Positions 42,030-53,393 are shown, counted from the first letter of the stretch. The stretch is DNA of 64,000 nt from Tritrichomonas musculus (GCA_039105265.1 JAPFFF010000009.1:1612001-1676000), one strand, 5' to 3'. Notes: a model not told the origin generated them from the letters alone. Numbers and translations: made by a program.

Positions 42030-43547
42030 ATGATTCTATTTTTCATAGAAAATGTGCTTGCATTTTCACTTTGGAGTCATGATACAACATTAAGAGATCA
42101 ATTTGGATTCCCATATCTCCCAAACTGCAAAATTTTATATTATGAAAACTTTTCAGATCCAAATGTTTTAGATTATTGGGTTCCTACATCTCATTTCAGA
42201 TATACAGGGAAATGGAAAGCTGAACAATCTTTTCCTCTTCAAACGAGAAAAGGTGAAAGAGCAATTGTTATGAAAGACAAAGAAAAGTCCCATGCAATAT
42301 CTCATAAATTTAGGCATCCGATATCTGCTCCAAATAAAACTCTTGTAATTCAATTTGAAGCTCGTGCTCAATTTCTTTTTACATGCACAAGTGCCTTTAT
42401 GAGTATTTTTACAGATACAAACTTCGATCCTTCCGAATTATGCAATTCAACTGCTCACATCATTGAATTTGGACCTGAAAGATGTGGTACCTTTAATCAA
42501 ACACGCTTTAATATTTTCACAACCGAAAAAAATAGTAAAGGAGAAACTATTCAAGTTTTACATAAATTAAAACATCCGCATTGGATCCCAATAGATGAAA
42601 TATCGCATTTATATACTCTAATTATCAAACCCAACAATACTTTCGAATACTTAATTGATAATAGATCTTTAAGAAATGGAACTTTTGCTGATGATTTTGA
42701 TCCTCCACTTTTTGAATCACCATTTATTGATGATCCTAAAGACGAAAAACCATCAGATTGGGATGACCGTCCTCTCATTCAAGATCCTTTTGAAAAAAAG
42801 CCTGATGACTGGGATGATAACGCACCAACGAAAATTCCAGATCCAAAACGTATGAAACCTCCTCCTGGATGGCTTTTCGATGAGCCTGAATATGTTGACG
42901 AGTCTAATGCCAGAAAACCAAGACAATGGAATGATAACTTAATGGGAGAATGGAAACCACAAAAAGTTCCAAATCCAAAATGTATTCGTGCTCCTGGATG
43001 TGGTCCTTATAAGCCTCCAATGATTCGAAATCCAAAGGCTCGTGGAAAATGGAGGCCAAAATTCATATCTAATCCATATTACAAAGGAGAATGGAAACCG
43101 AAGAAAATCAAAAATCCTAATTATCATGAAACTCAAAATCAACCATCATTTATAATGCCTCCGATGTCAGGAATCGGATTTAACGTTTGGGCAGATCAGC
43201 GTGAATTCGCTTTTACAAACATTCTTATAGCAACAAATGAAACAGAAGTGAAAAAGTGGAACAATGAAGACTTCAACCCAAGACAAAGAAGGCAAATTAG
43301 GGCAATGAAAATTAATTATAATTGGATTTATACTGATGAGCCACCTGATCGTCCTGGTCCTGGCATTTTTGGGTTCATTTCATATATTGGACGATGTATT
43401 GGACGTTTCTGGGACAGGATTCCAAACAAACCTGTTGTTATTGCAATTTCTTCTTCAATAATTCTTATTACTGTTCCATTAACGTTTATTATATGTGATG
43501 TCTGTTGTTATGATCCATTTGATAGTATCCATAAACACATGGATTAA
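42030..43547 (+). CDS. Calnexin/calreticulin family ER chaperone, membrane-bound
   Basis: 505 aa from the ATG at 42030, where MILFFIENVLAFS forms a signal peptide. Residues about 25-215 match the calreticulin lectin domain. The P-domain (about 225-365) has KPSDWDDRPLI/KPDDWDDNAPTKIPDP units followed by GEWKPQKVPNP and GEWKPKKIKNP units, the two motif types of calnexin. After the returning globular part, a single TM helix lies at about 470-490, followed by a short tail (DPFDSIHKHMD). No KDEL is present, so it is calnexin-like. Calnexin retains and folds N-glycoproteins in the ER. A spacer with an extra GWLFDEPEYVDES unit is unusual but fits the repeat pattern. Confidence 0.88.
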   Translation: MILFFIENVLAFSLWSHDTTLRDQFGFPYLPNCKILYYENFSDPNVLDYWVPTSHFRYTGKWKAEQSFPLQTRKGERAIVMKDKEKSHAISHKFRHPISAPNKTLVIQFEARAQFLFTCTSAFMSIFTDTNFDPSELCNSTAHIIEFGPERCGTFNQTRFNIFTTEKNSKGETIQVLHKLKHPHWIPIDEISHLYTLIIKPNNTFEYLIDNRSLRNGTFADDFDPPLFESPFIDDPKDEKPSDWDDRPLIQDPFEKKPDDWDDNAPTKIPDPKRMKPPPGWLFDEPEYVDESNARKPRQWNDNLMGEWKPQKVPNPKCIRAPGCGPYKPPMIRNPKARGKWRPKFISNPYYKGEWKPKKIKNPNYHETQNQPSFIMPPMSGIGFNVWADQREFAFTNILIATNETEVKKWNNEDFNPRQRRQIRAMKINYNWIYTDEPPDRPGPGIFGFISYIGRCIGRFWDRIPNKPVVIAISSSIILITVPLTFIICDVCCYDPFDSIHKHMD

Positions 43548-43793
43548 GTTTATTTAAAATATAAGAGAAAGTTGTTTATTAGTTAGAAAGGAGCATTCTT
43601 AGCAATGTTTATATTATGAAGTATCTAAACCTAAAGATTCTCCTAAGTTATTTAATTAGCATTTAAATTTTTAACATAATTTGATTTAAATCCATTTCAT
43701 TGATTAATGAAATAGCTAAAAAAAAAAGTATAAGCAAAGAAGTTGTTTAAATTATTAAACAAATAAGATAAAAAATAAAAATATAAATTTAGA

Positions 43794-45314
43794 TTATAAT
43801 TCATTTGATGGTTGAGGAGTAGCTTCTTCATTACCATTAGTATTGATTTCTTCTTCTTTATCTTTGGCTTCTTCTTCCTCTTCTTCTTCAACAATTTCCT
43901 CCTCATATGAATCATCTTCATCAATCAATTCATCATCTGAATCAGATTGAACATTCATTTCAATATCGCTATCTGAACTAAAACTAAATGAATTTTTGGG
44001 TAAATCGCCTCCATATCCACTTTCTTGTATTTTGAGTTCTGCTTCTATTGTTGCTGAAAGTTCGTTCCATCCATCTGGAAGTTGGATGCTAATATCTGGT
44101 TGTTCAGTTGGAGGTTCTGTATTTTCTTCAGGTTTATCTGTTGTTGTTGTTGTTGTTTCTTGATTTGATAAATCTGGATTTTCTACAATATTTTCTGTTG
44201 GAGCCTGTGGTGTTGGTAATTTGTAAGTATTTTTTATTATGTTGTATAGCTCATAGAGTTGTCCATTTATTGTTGTTTCGTTGTAAGATTTTTGAAGGAG
44301 AGAAAGAGCATCGTATTCCTTCAAAATAGAATCTCTTTTTTCAATTTCCATTTTTTTTAAAGCAATGATTATGCTCTGATTTAAAAATGTATTTATTGGT
44401 TTAGTAAACAAATGGTCAAAAAATTGTTGATTAAAGACCTGGAATAATAAAATTGCAAAAGCAGTTGAGCAATCTACATCTGTATTATCTAATAGAAACT
44501 TCTCTCCATATTCATTAAGAAGTGGCTTGAGCTCTGATTCATTTGTAGCTTTTTCTGTGATAATGACGAGAGTTTTATAAATTTCTGTTGCAATCAACTG
44601 TCTCTCTGCTTTTTTCGATTCTATTGCAGCTTCTAGAAGATTTTTAAAAATCGTTGGATTTTGAAAATATTTAATAACTGATAGAGGCTTTTGTAGAAGA
44701 ATTGATTTAATTGCAGTTATAACAAAATATCCATTTTCTTTGGTTATTTCTTTTGAAAGCTCTTCTATGTCTTCACTCTTAAGATCAAATTTATCAACAA
44801 AATCTACGGTCATTAATACAAAAAGTTCACGAAGTCCAAGAATTGACATGTTATGAATTAAAAACGTAGGAAGATTTTTCAATTCAGATAGAAGTCTTCC
44901 ACTTGTTTGCCTAACGTAATGTTCGATTATTCGTTGAAAATGGCCACCTATACGAGCATCATGAATTGATTCTTCATCAGAATTGCTATCAATAAAAGAT
45001 TGAATGCGTTGAACAAACAATTCGTGACCTGAAATTGCTTTAATAATTTGTTGTGAATTGGCCGTAAATATCGATAATGCATTTCGAGTTAATTTTTGGC
45101 AATTTGCATTGTCTTTATTTTTATTTGTAAGAACCCAATCCAAAAGATCATTTAATACGTTTTCTTTTGTAATAAAATCTATTAGCTCTCTGAGTGAATT
45201 TCGAATTGCTTGTGAAAGAGTTGAATCCAAAAGAATATCTTCTAATTTGCAATCTTCTGATTGAAGAGCTTTAGTAATTCCACTTAAAGAAGGACCTCCA
45301 AAATTCCAAAGCAT
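43794..45314 (-). CDS. SAPS-domain protein (PP6/Sit4 phosphatase regulatory subunit)
   Basis: A 506-aa protein. The N-terminus MLWNFGGPSLSGITKALQSE followed by KLEDILLD is the SAPS signature (MFWxF...S.IDxLL..E..TLEELLDE), and residues 60-350 are helical repeats as in the family. The C-terminal 130 residues are disordered and very acidic (runs of E and SDSDDE). SAPS proteins tether the PP6/Sit4 catalytic subunit. The length is at the short end of the family (about 500-1,000 aa). The promoter has TCATT preceded directly by AACGA, an Inr/Myb-like combination. Confidence 0.78.
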   Translation of the reverse strand: MLWNFGGPSLSGITKALQSEDCKLEDILLDSTLSQAIRNSLRELIDFITKENVLNDLLDWVLTNKNKDNANCQKLTRNALSIFTANSQQIIKAISGHELFVQRIQSFIDSNSDEESIHDARIGGHFQRIIEHYVRQTSGRLLSELKNLPTFLIHNMSILGLRELFVLMTVDFVDKFDLKSEDIEELSKEITKENGYFVITAIKSILLQKPLSVIKYFQNPTIFKNLLEAAIESKKAERQLIATEIYKTLVIITEKATNESELKPLLNEYGEKFLLDNTDVDCSTAFAILLFQVFNQQFFDHLFTKPINTFLNQSIIIALKKMEIEKRDSILKEYDALSLLQKSYNETTINGQLYELYNIIKNTYKLPTPQAPTENIVENPDLSNQETTTTTTDKPEENTEPPTEQPDISIQLPDGWNELSATIEAELKIQESGYGGDLPKNSFSFSSDSDIEMNVQSDSDDELIDEDDSYEEEIVEEEEEEEAKDKEEEINTNGNEEATPQPSNEL

Positions 45315-46070
45315 TTTGTAAGGTAAACAAATGATCGTTTTTCATTCAAAAAAAAACGAAATATTTTATATTATATCATGCCAATCCAACGTAATCTTTG
45401 TGTTACTGATTTAAGTGATAAATTTTAAATAATAAAATTGTATAGATTTGGAAAGTTTTTTTTGTTATAAAATAAATTTCAATATTAATTCAATTGTATT
45501 GAAAAAATAATTACGTCTATAAAATTGAATATTAACTTGTTTAACGTTATAAAATAAGCTTGTTTTGGTCCTATCTATTCAAATTTATCTGATATATGAT
45601 GACTAATTATTAAATAATTAATGTATTTCACTGAACAAAATTTGATTTAAGTGATTTAAGTTATCTTTCGTCAAAATGATTTAATCTATTAATATTTTAT
45701 GAAAATTTTATAAAATAAGAATGTAAAAAAAAAAAGCATAAAAACTATCAAAATGTAAAGAGCGTGAATTGAAGCATGATGTCATAAACAAGAAATTTAA
45801 TTGTAATCATTAAACGAGAAACTCAATTTATTAAAAGAAATTTGATACAATACTATTAATTTTTACTACTTAAATTAAAGTGATTTAGCATTACATAAAA
45901 TTGCTAGAATATGTGAGAATGATTTGATAAGAAGATATCAAAAAAAGTATTTCAATGAAGATCAAATTACACAATTTAAATGATTCACATCAAATTAAAC
46001 GAAAAGGTTAATAAAAAAAAAAAAATGAAGTTTCCAAATAATAAATATTTTATAAAGATCAATAATGATA
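45315..46070. other. Intergenic, AT-rich
   Basis: Carries the SAPS promoter at its left end. The rest, about 45.36-46.05 kb, has no frame and no repeat that I can recognise. Confidence 0.5.
45330..45334 (-). promoter_or_regulatory. Initiator TCATT, preceded by AACGA, of the SAPS gene
   Basis: Minus strand AACGATCATT with TCATT at 45334-45330, about 18 nt before the ATG at 45314. Confidence 0.5.
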
Positions 46071-48386
46071 TTAAGCTCTTATTACTTTAGTTGCCAAAGG
46101 GAAAGCATTCTTTCCTATCGATGTCACAGATGAAGGAATCAATATTTGTACTAATGATGAGCATTCATTAAAAGTTTCATTCTCGATTAAAGTAATTGAT
46201 GAAGGTATTTGAATTTGATTCAAAGAGTAGCATTTTTCAAATGCATTTTCTCCTATTTTTGTTACAGACGAAGGAATCACAACTTCCTTAAGATTAGAGC
46301 ATTCAGAAAAGGCAGACTTGCCAATAGTCTTTACAAAATGAGGAATTATAATTTTGATTAATGAAGAGCAACTATAAAACGCGCATTCTTCAATTGTATT
46401 CAAAGAAGATGGAAAATCAACTTTTTCTAATGAAGAACAGCTCCAAAAAGCGTTCTTTCCAATTGATTTCAAACGTTGTGGAAACAAAACTTTTTCTAGT
46501 GACTTGCATCCCCAAAAAGCATTATCTTCAATTTCTGTTACTGATGATGGTATTTTAATTTGAATTAGCGAAGAACAACTGAAAAATCCCGATTCGCCGA
46601 TTTTCGAAATTAAATCGTCAAATGTTACTTTCTTCAGCGACGAGCATCTTTCAAAAACTGAATTTCCATATGATTTGACAGATGATGGAATTGATACTTC
46701 AGTCAGCGAAGTGCAGCCAGCAAAAGCATAATTCCCAACAAAAGTTAAAGAAGATGGAATTAATATTTGCTTCAGTGATGAACAACCCCAGAAAGAAAAC
46801 TCTCCAATTGACTCAAGACGATACGGTATCGATATATGTTGAAGTGATGAGCATTCAAAAAAAGTGTAATCTTGAATGTGCTTGACTCCTTGTGGTATTG
46901 TTATTTGGAGTAATGATGAGCAGCCCCAGAACGCGTTATCTCCGATTTTCGAAATTGAATTTGGAATAAAAACGCTTTTTAATGAAGAACAACCTGAAAA
47001 TGTGGCAATTCCAATCTCAGTAACTGAAGAAGGAATTATAATTTCTTGTAACGAGGTGCAATTTTGAAATGCGAGCTTCATAATAATTTTTACTGACGAT
47101 GGAATTGTTATTTTAGTGAGTTTTGAACATCCATTAAAAGCGCTTTCACCTATTGATGTAATAAATGATGGAATTTGTATTTGATGTAGTGAAATACAGT
47201 CTTCAAAAGACCGATTTTCAATTCCTTTATATTGGAGTAATAATTGAATTATATCATCATTATTTTTATTTGAAGCAGATTTATATGCATCATTAACTTC
47301 TAACTTCATAAGTTCTCCTTCTAATAGTGTTTTTGTAATAAAATAATAGTCATTCCGGCATAATTCTTTTTGAATATTAGAATTTAAATAATCATCTGAA
47401 AAGTACTCATAATTGTAACTTTTAATGCATTGTAGTAAGCTTGAGGTAATTATCCCCGCCCTAAATTCCATCTTGACGTTTATAATATAATTTATTAACT
47501 CTTGATGATGGCATTTAATTGACTCTTTAATAACATCTTTGAAATCATGGAGGTAAACTTTATATTCTTCCAATATATGAATAAGTTCTGGATTTCTACC
47601 ATGAATTGCATACAGCCACAATGAATTTTTCAACTCAACACCATTTAAGTATAAGTATCTGAAAATTTGGATTGATCCATAAAATGCCGAATATTCAATT
47701 AGTGTAGGTTCTTTTTTAAGTAAGAATATATTTGTTTCGAAAATAGATTTCCGAATTTTTGATGTAAGTGGTAAATTTGTTTGATGAACATATATAATGA
47801 ATTCATCAATGAGATCATTTTGAATCATTATTGAAATAGCATTATCATTTTCTCCTCTTTTTCTTTTTTGATTAAATAAATCATATTTTTTAGAAAACGA
47901 ATCATTAAGTTTATTTTCAATTACAGCTTTAAGTTTAAAATCAATAAATCCATTAAATTCATTGAAAAAGTAATATAAATAGTCTCTTTCTTTGTATTTG
48001 TTATTATTCATGATTTCAGCTATAGATTGATTAGGTATTAATACCTTCTCTTCAAACAAAAAAAGAAGAATTCTTTTATTGCTTTTGAAAATATTGAATA
48101 TTTCATCATTTGAAAAACACTCTTGCATTTCATGTTTCAAAAGTGAAAGAATTTTTTCAATTCTAATGAAAAAATTGATATGTCGATGATGATGATTAGA
48201 AATTCTTACAATTAAATGAAGAAATGCTTTAAATTCACTTTTGCTATTAATGATTTGTTGTGTTTCAATACATTGCATTAATTGTTTAAATGTAATTTCT
48301 TCATTTTCGGATTCATTGATGAATTCAAGTAAGTATTTTTGTAGGTTAATCTTACTTGAAACATATTTTTGTATCTCCATGTTCAT
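46071..48386 (-). CDS. BspA-type LRR protein with N-terminal DUF3447/ankyrin domain
   Basis: A 771-aa protein. Residues about 40-390 are the trichomonad DUF3447/ankyrin module (ISNHHHRHINFFIRIEKI, FKSNKRILLFLFEE, LWLYAIHGRNPELIHILEE). Residues about 400-771 carry some 16 BspA/TpLRR (LRR_5) repeats of 23 residues of the form IPSSVTxIGENAFxGCSSLxx. BspA-like proteins are a large trichomonad family associated with host-cell and matrix adhesion when exported. This member has no signal peptide or TM segment, so export by a classical route is not supported. The N-terminal domain is the closest relative within the window of the one fused to the MULE transposase. Confidence 0.88.
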   Translation of the reverse strand: MNMEIQKYVSSKINLQKYLLEFINESENEEITFKQLMQCIETQQIINSKSEFKAFLHLIVRISNHHHRHINFFIRIEKILSLLKHEMQECFSNDEIFNIFKSNKRILLFLFEEKVLIPNQSIAEIMNNNKYKERDYLYYFFNEFNGFIDFKLKAVIENKLNDSFSKKYDLFNQKRKRGENDNAISIMIQNDLIDEFIIYVHQTNLPLTSKIRKSIFETNIFLLKKEPTLIEYSAFYGSIQIFRYLYLNGVELKNSLWLYAIHGRNPELIHILEEYKVYLHDFKDVIKESIKCHHQELINYIINVKMEFRAGIITSSLLQCIKSYNYEYFSDDYLNSNIQKELCRNDYYFITKTLLEGELMKLEVNDAYKSASNKNNDDIIQLLLQYKGIENRSFEDCISLHQIQIPSFITSIGESAFNGCSKLTKITIPSSVKIIMKLAFQNCTSLQEIIIPSSVTEIGIATFSGCSSLKSVFIPNSISKIGDNAFWGCSSLLQITIPQGVKHIQDYTFFECSSLQHISIPYRLESIGEFSFWGCSSLKQILIPSSLTFVGNYAFAGCTSLTEVSIPSSVKSYGNSVFERCSSLKKVTFDDLISKIGESGFFSCSSLIQIKIPSSVTEIEDNAFWGCKSLEKVLFPQRLKSIGKNAFWSCSSLEKVDFPSSLNTIEECAFYSCSSLIKIIIPHFVKTIGKSAFSECSNLKEVVIPSSVTKIGENAFEKCYSLNQIQIPSSITLIENETFNECSSLVQILIPSSVTSIGKNAFPLATKVIRA

Positions 48387-49701
48387 TTATATAAGTTATA
48401 AAAAAAAAAAAAAATGAAATAAAGATTCTACATAGAACAAGACATCAAATTGAGAACTTTTTATCAGAAAAAGTGAATTTTATTGGAAAAAAAAAAAAAT
48501 TGCAAACTGGAAAATGGAAAAATGGAAAAAATGTAAGAAATTGGAAAAGTTAAATATGGAAATTTATATTTTATATGATGATCAATAATCCATTAATGAA
48601 GTCATAATGAAAAAAATTCACTTCATTTTGTTGTTTGTGGCTATTTTGAGACATTTTGATCGATATTTTATTCAAAATTTCGCATCATTTTTATTTGGTA
48701 TTTTTAAGAGATTTTGTGACAAAAACTTACTTTGGTGATATCCTTTCAGTGTTTTTGATGAAAAAAAGTTTTAACAAAATACTCATTATATGCCTAAATT
48801 TGGTATCATTTTGGAGAATTATCAGAGAATCTTTGTTTTTTAAGGTATTTAAAAACTTTGTATATGCTGTTGTTTTATTTGATAAAAATATATAGGTAGA
48901 CTCGAACTTGATTGATGAAAAAGTCAAGTCAATTATTCTAAGTCTAAAAGTGTGTGATTAAAAAATCACTAAAATATACAGGTACAAAGAAAGTCACAAC
49001 AAAAATTGAATGGGATTTCCTCTCAATTTTTGAAAATTGTTTTAACAATATCTCAGGTCCTAAGCAAAATAAATGATATGTTTTATAACAAAATATTATT
49101 ATATTATGATTCTCTTTATTATATATTAGTTTCAAGAAATTTTCCAGAGTTTCCTACGTTATATTCTTACAATTTTTGCATATTGTCTGAAAAATAGTAT
49201 TTTATATTATTTGGAAAAGAGTTATTTTAATAATTTATTGTATATAAAGTTGGTTTAAGCATCAATTGGTTATACTGAATGCAATAGATAGCATGACATA
49301 TTATTATATAATTTGAATTTAGGTCAATGTTTTTTTTTTCTTGAATTTAAATTGATTTGTGACATTAAAAAATAAATTACCAAAAAAAGTCATGCCAAAT
49401 AATCAATATGTCAATTTTCACAAGCACTTTGGCTTTGAGTTAAGATGTACTATGCCCAAAATGGGATATAAACTTGGTGGATAGCATGATTTTGAATTTT
49501 ATTCTTTGAAATTAAATGAAAAAGTTGATAACCCAAAAAAGCCAGTTGCATTAATACGCTAGATGTATCTAAATTTTTGACAATAGAATGATATCAATAA
49601 GCCTATTATGAATTTTGCATAAATAAACAAAACGTATTAAAGCATTCCTTATAGTTAATATTGATAAAATAATAATGCAATAAATAACGATTATAGCATG
49701 C
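48387..49701. other. Long intergenic region without gene
   Basis: Long A runs near 48.40 and 48.49 kb and a purine-rich GGAAAATGGAAAAATGG patch near 48.51 kb. Small frames here (up to 79 codons, on both strands) have low-complexity F/I/K/N composition expected of random AT-rich DNA. No transposon ends recognised. Confidence 0.5.
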
Positions 49702-51714
49702 TTAAGTACCTAGCTGAGATTTAGTTTGTATTTCTTCTACAATATCGCTCAAAGACGTTATTGTTGAATTCCATTGTTTAAGTTCTGTTATTTCCTTCAA
49801 TTCCATGCTATCTTGACTCCAATCTTTAATTGACTTATAAACCTTTAGCATTACTTGTCTTATTGATTCGCACAATGATTGTGCTACAGAAAATCGGTTT
49901 TTCATGTTTTCTTTCAATTGATTAAGTTTAATTTCTTTTGGATCTAAGTCAAATTTAAATTGATTAAGTTGATTTTGTGATTTGGTATAAATTTCTGTTT
50001 TTTCAGACATTGATTTTTGAGAATTGACTATTTTCGCCTCAAGTTCTTTCTTCTTTTCTTCTAAATCAAAAATAGCTTTTTTAAGTAATTTGATATTATC
50101 TCCTTTAGAGGAATCATTAGCAGTTAATAAATTTGTTGTATTGCCAAACGACTTAACTTTTGAATGTTCTTTGTAACTATTATTAATCCTCCTCATTTCA
50201 GATTGACCAATCGCGTTCTTAAGTTCTTCTGTTTTAATAACGTTTGAGATATTATTGCATTTATCTCTTGTATAGGCAATTTGTATCCTGTATCCTTTCA
50301 ATAATGCATCAACAAGATTTTTTTCTTTTGTGATTTCAGGATCTGAAGGAATAAGGCTTGCATCTTGAACTGATTTAATTTGCTTAACATATCTTTTCAA
50401 TACTTTTTTTGATGAATTAATAGAATCTTTTAATTGTTTATAAACTTCCTGCATTTGAAGCAGTTTTTTCTGGTATTTCAATGTATCATTTTGGAAAACA
50501 TCATATTCTGCAGCAATGGATTCCATTTGCTTATTTACTTCCATTATATCAAGTTCAAAATTTGATATATCTTCTTCTACTTCAGCAACAGATTTTAAAG
50601 CATTTTTTTCTTCACTTACTAGATTTTCTATTTTTTCTTCTTCCATAAAATGATTCACCATTACTTTTTTCTTTTGAGCTCGAATTAATTCTAACTGGCT
50701 TTCAATTTCTTTTGAGCGGAGCTTTGATCTTTGGGTTGATTCATTAATGCCACGTTCGAATTGAGCTTTTTTGGTTAGTGCATCAGTAAATATTTTCTCA
50801 TCATCTTTGATTTTTTGTAGTTTGCTTTGAAAAATAGCTAAATTTTGTTTGTATGGCTTTAATTGTTGAAATATAATTGCTGTCATTTTATCTGTATTGA
50901 CAATTTTTTGATTCAAAGATTGTATTTTTTTCTGTGTTAAAGACTGTTCACCTAGAAATCTAACTTCATCTTGTGATAACGATTGAAATTGTTGATTTGA
51001 AGAATCAATATTATCTTTGATTGATTGAGATTCTTGTCCATATTTATCTTTGGTATCATTTACTATTTTTTTCTTTTTATTTTGATTTTGAATTTCGATA
51101 TTGAGAGTTTGTATTAAATTAATACTTTTTTCACTGATTGTTTCAATGTTCTCGCTAATTTGTTGAATTTCAAAATCGACATCAGAAATATTTTTTTTTT
51201 CTTGATCAATATCAAAATCTATTCTTTCAATTCCTAATTGTGGAACTGGATGCGATAAATTTTTATCTATATTGATTTTTTTTTCATCAAGTGATTTATA
51301 CTCTTTTTCAAACTGTGAAATCTGTTCAACAATTAATGATGTTGTTTGAGTTGTGGCACTTAAAGAGTTGGTTATTTGTTCTTTTTGCTGGCGAAGAGTT
51401 GCGAGTTTATGCATATATTCATCTTCTTGTTCGGTAAGTTCAGTATTTGTTGAATTGTATTCGTCTTCAAAATATCTTTGAGCTTCCCGTAAATCTTTAT
51501 CCATTGTAACTAGGTCAGATGCATATTTTTGAAGAACAGCTGATCTTTCTTGAACTTCGATTAATAATGATCGACATTTTTCGGCAAATTGTTGGACTGA
51601 GCGATCTTTTTCACTTAAACGAGAATAATCCTTGTTGATTTTTCGAGGTGTGGAAGCTACGTCTGAGACGATATTTGAATTATTAGCTTGATTCAATTGT
51701 TTGTTTTTCTGCAT
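49702..51714 (-). CDS. Long coiled-coil protein
   Basis: A 670-aa protein, almost entirely predicted coiled coil from about residue 30 to 640, rich in E, K, Q and S with heptad leucines and isoleucines. No TM, signal peptide or globular domain is seen. Such proteins are usually structural components of the cytoskeleton, basal body or axoneme in flagellates, but no family can be assigned. The gene is transcribed away from the small gene at 51932, sharing a 217-bp spacer. Confidence 0.75.
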   Translation of the reverse strand: MQKNKQLNQANNSNIVSDVASTPRKINKDYSRLSEKDRSVQQFAEKCRSLLIEVQERSAVLQKYASDLVTMDKDLREAQRYFEDEYNSTNTELTEQEDEYMHKLATLRQQKEQITNSLSATTQTTSLIVEQISQFEKEYKSLDEKKINIDKNLSHPVPQLGIERIDFDIDQEKKNISDVDFEIQQISENIETISEKSINLIQTLNIEIQNQNKKKKIVNDTKDKYGQESQSIKDNIDSSNQQFQSLSQDEVRFLGEQSLTQKKIQSLNQKIVNTDKMTAIIFQQLKPYKQNLAIFQSKLQKIKDDEKIFTDALTKKAQFERGINESTQRSKLRSKEIESQLELIRAQKKKVMVNHFMEEEKIENLVSEEKNALKSVAEVEEDISNFELDIMEVNKQMESIAAEYDVFQNDTLKYQKKLLQMQEVYKQLKDSINSSKKVLKRYVKQIKSVQDASLIPSDPEITKEKNLVDALLKGYRIQIAYTRDKCNNISNVIKTEELKNAIGQSEMRRINNSYKEHSKVKSFGNTTNLLTANDSSKGDNIKLLKKAIFDLEEKKKELEAKIVNSQKSMSEKTEIYTKSQNQLNQFKFDLDPKEIKLNQLKENMKNRFSVAQSLCESIRQVMLKVYKSIKDWSQDSMELKEITELKQWNSTITSLSDIVEEIQTKSQLGT

Positions 51715-51910
51715 CCATTCAAAGTACGTTTAAAAAAGACGTTATTTAGAAATGTTATATTGAAAAATCAAAAAAAATTGAAATTTTCATTTAGAAAATA
51801 CAAAAATAAAAAGATTTACTTGATTTGGAATAACAAATAAATGGCCGTTTATTATTTTCACTTTTTTAATGTTTTAACGATTGTATTTGGCCATCATAAA
51901 TTTACCTAAA

Positions 51911-51915
51911 TCATT
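51911..51915 (+). promoter_or_regulatory. Initiator TCATT of the 72-aa gene
   Basis: TCATT on the plus strand with A at 51913, 19 nt before the ATG at 51932. A related AAATGGCCGTTT word lies at 51839-51850. Confidence 0.5.
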
Positions 51916-51931
51916 TTTTTTCAAGTTTTTA

Positions 51932-52150
51932 ATGTTTCGTCCTCCTCCAACCATAATTGAAATTGGCACAGATGAAGACATACAGCAATTCGAAGAAGTT
52001 ATGCATCAACGTGCCCCTGATTCGCCAATTGCACTTACATCAGCACGACTTGTTTTTGATTCTCCTGAAACTCTTCCCAAAAAAGCGCCAAATGGATTGA
52101 TCACTCCACCCTTATCACTGAGTAGTTCTTTTAATGATAGTCCTATGTAG
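51932..52150 (+). CDS. Small 72-aa protein with SP/TP sites
   Basis: Starts MFRPPPTIIEIGTDEDIQQF after a well-placed Inr. An acidic N-terminal segment is followed by a disordered C-terminal half with repeated proline-directed S/T sites (APDSPIA, FDSPETLP, ITPPLS, NDSPM). Such sites are typical kinase (CDK/MAPK) targets. The non-random composition and the initiator support a real gene, but no family is recognised. Confidence 0.5.
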   Translation: MFRPPPTIIEIGTDEDIQQFEEVMHQRAPDSPIALTSARLVFDSPETLPKKAPNGLITPPLSLSSSFNDSPM

Positions 52151-53393
52151 CGTTTTAAACTTGTTCTTCACTGGGTTTTTATATTTTAATCATGTTTTAT
52201 TTTTTCTCATTGATTAAATGATCAAAATGTTATATTCTTATTGCTTTTATAAATCATTTATGTAGTTTTTGTGTTACTATTACTAAAACCAATATTAAGA
52301 AATTCTATAAAATATCAAAAAAAAATTCTAATTAGAAATTCTTGTAATTACTAGACATTTTTATTAAATGCAAGCCTGATATATGTTTATTATATTTATA
52401 CAAGTCAAATTATTCTTTAGAAAAGCTTTAAAAAAAATTTCTGATGATTTTCAGAATTCTTTTATTGTAGCAAGAGAAATTGTATCTCAACTTTTTGAGA
52501 GAACTAATAGAAAAAAAATAAGAAGAAAATGGAGAAAAATATTTACTGAAGCTATTCAGGTTAAAAAAAATGCTTCTTTTTATGTTACAAAATTTTTACC
52601 GATCCTTCCTTTTGATGTAAGCCTCGGTAAAAATTATGTAAAAATACAAAAAGATGCATCAATTTTTTATTTACATGAATAATCTCAAAATATTATTCAC
52701 CATTTTTCTCATGTGTATAGTAACGAAAATAACGTATTTTTGATTTTTCAATATTTTGAAAATATCCACCCAATTTTTCATTTTTTTACATTGTACTTTT
52801 AAAAATATTTATTAATATTGCAATCATGCTCTAATATTTTAATTTTAAAGGGTGATTTTGAACTTTTTTAATATTATAATAATGAGAATATCTTTCCTAT
52901 CTAACATTATTTGAGAAAGAATTAATAAATATAATACCTAATTCTGTATCATATATTGATATTAGCATACTCCTGAGGTATATATTTAAAAATGAACTAA
53001 AATTTAAGGAATTTTTAAAAAAAAATAATTGGGTTTTTTGTTAAATTTTTTATTTTTTTGGAGGATTTTGGTTAATTTTATTTCTTATAAATTGTATATA
53101 TTATTTTTATTCATGTATAAAATAAAATGAACTGATAATTGCAGCAAACTACTCGATAGGTGCATCTAAGAATTTCTTTTAAATATGGACCTCGATAATT
53201 TCATTAATACACTGATATTAGATTTGATATCAATTTATAATATTTGATATTAAACATATTATATATATTTGATATAAATAAATGAATATATTTGTTTACT
53301 GTCAATGAATATTTATATTAAAATTGTCATAAAATGTAAACACTTTTTAAAAGGTTGTTTCAAATATTTCAATATCTCATAAATATTAAGATA
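52151..53393. other. Repeat-derived AT-rich region
   Basis: Contains a repeat at 52469-52725 related to one at 55229-55305 and a hairpin at about 52570-52652. No host gene is supported. Confidence 0.5.
52469..52725 (+). repeat. Dispersed repeat, copy 1, carrying a palindromic insert
   Basis: 52469-52545 and 52711-52725 match, inverted, the copy at 55229-55305 (AGCAAGAGA...CTCAACTTTTTGAGAGA and ATGTGTATAGTAACG). Between them this copy has about 165 extra bp with an imperfect palindrome (GCTTCTTTTTATG...TTTTTACCGA against its inverse), which looks like a small nested insertion. Confidence 0.55.

Noticed and set aside
48656-49197. Overlapping small frames on both strands
   Set aside because: Low-complexity composition, no initiator and frames open on both strands as expected by chance.
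52383-52682. A 99-codon plus-strand frame as a gene
   Set aside because: It spans the dispersed repeat and its palindromic insert; the composition is explained by that repeat.
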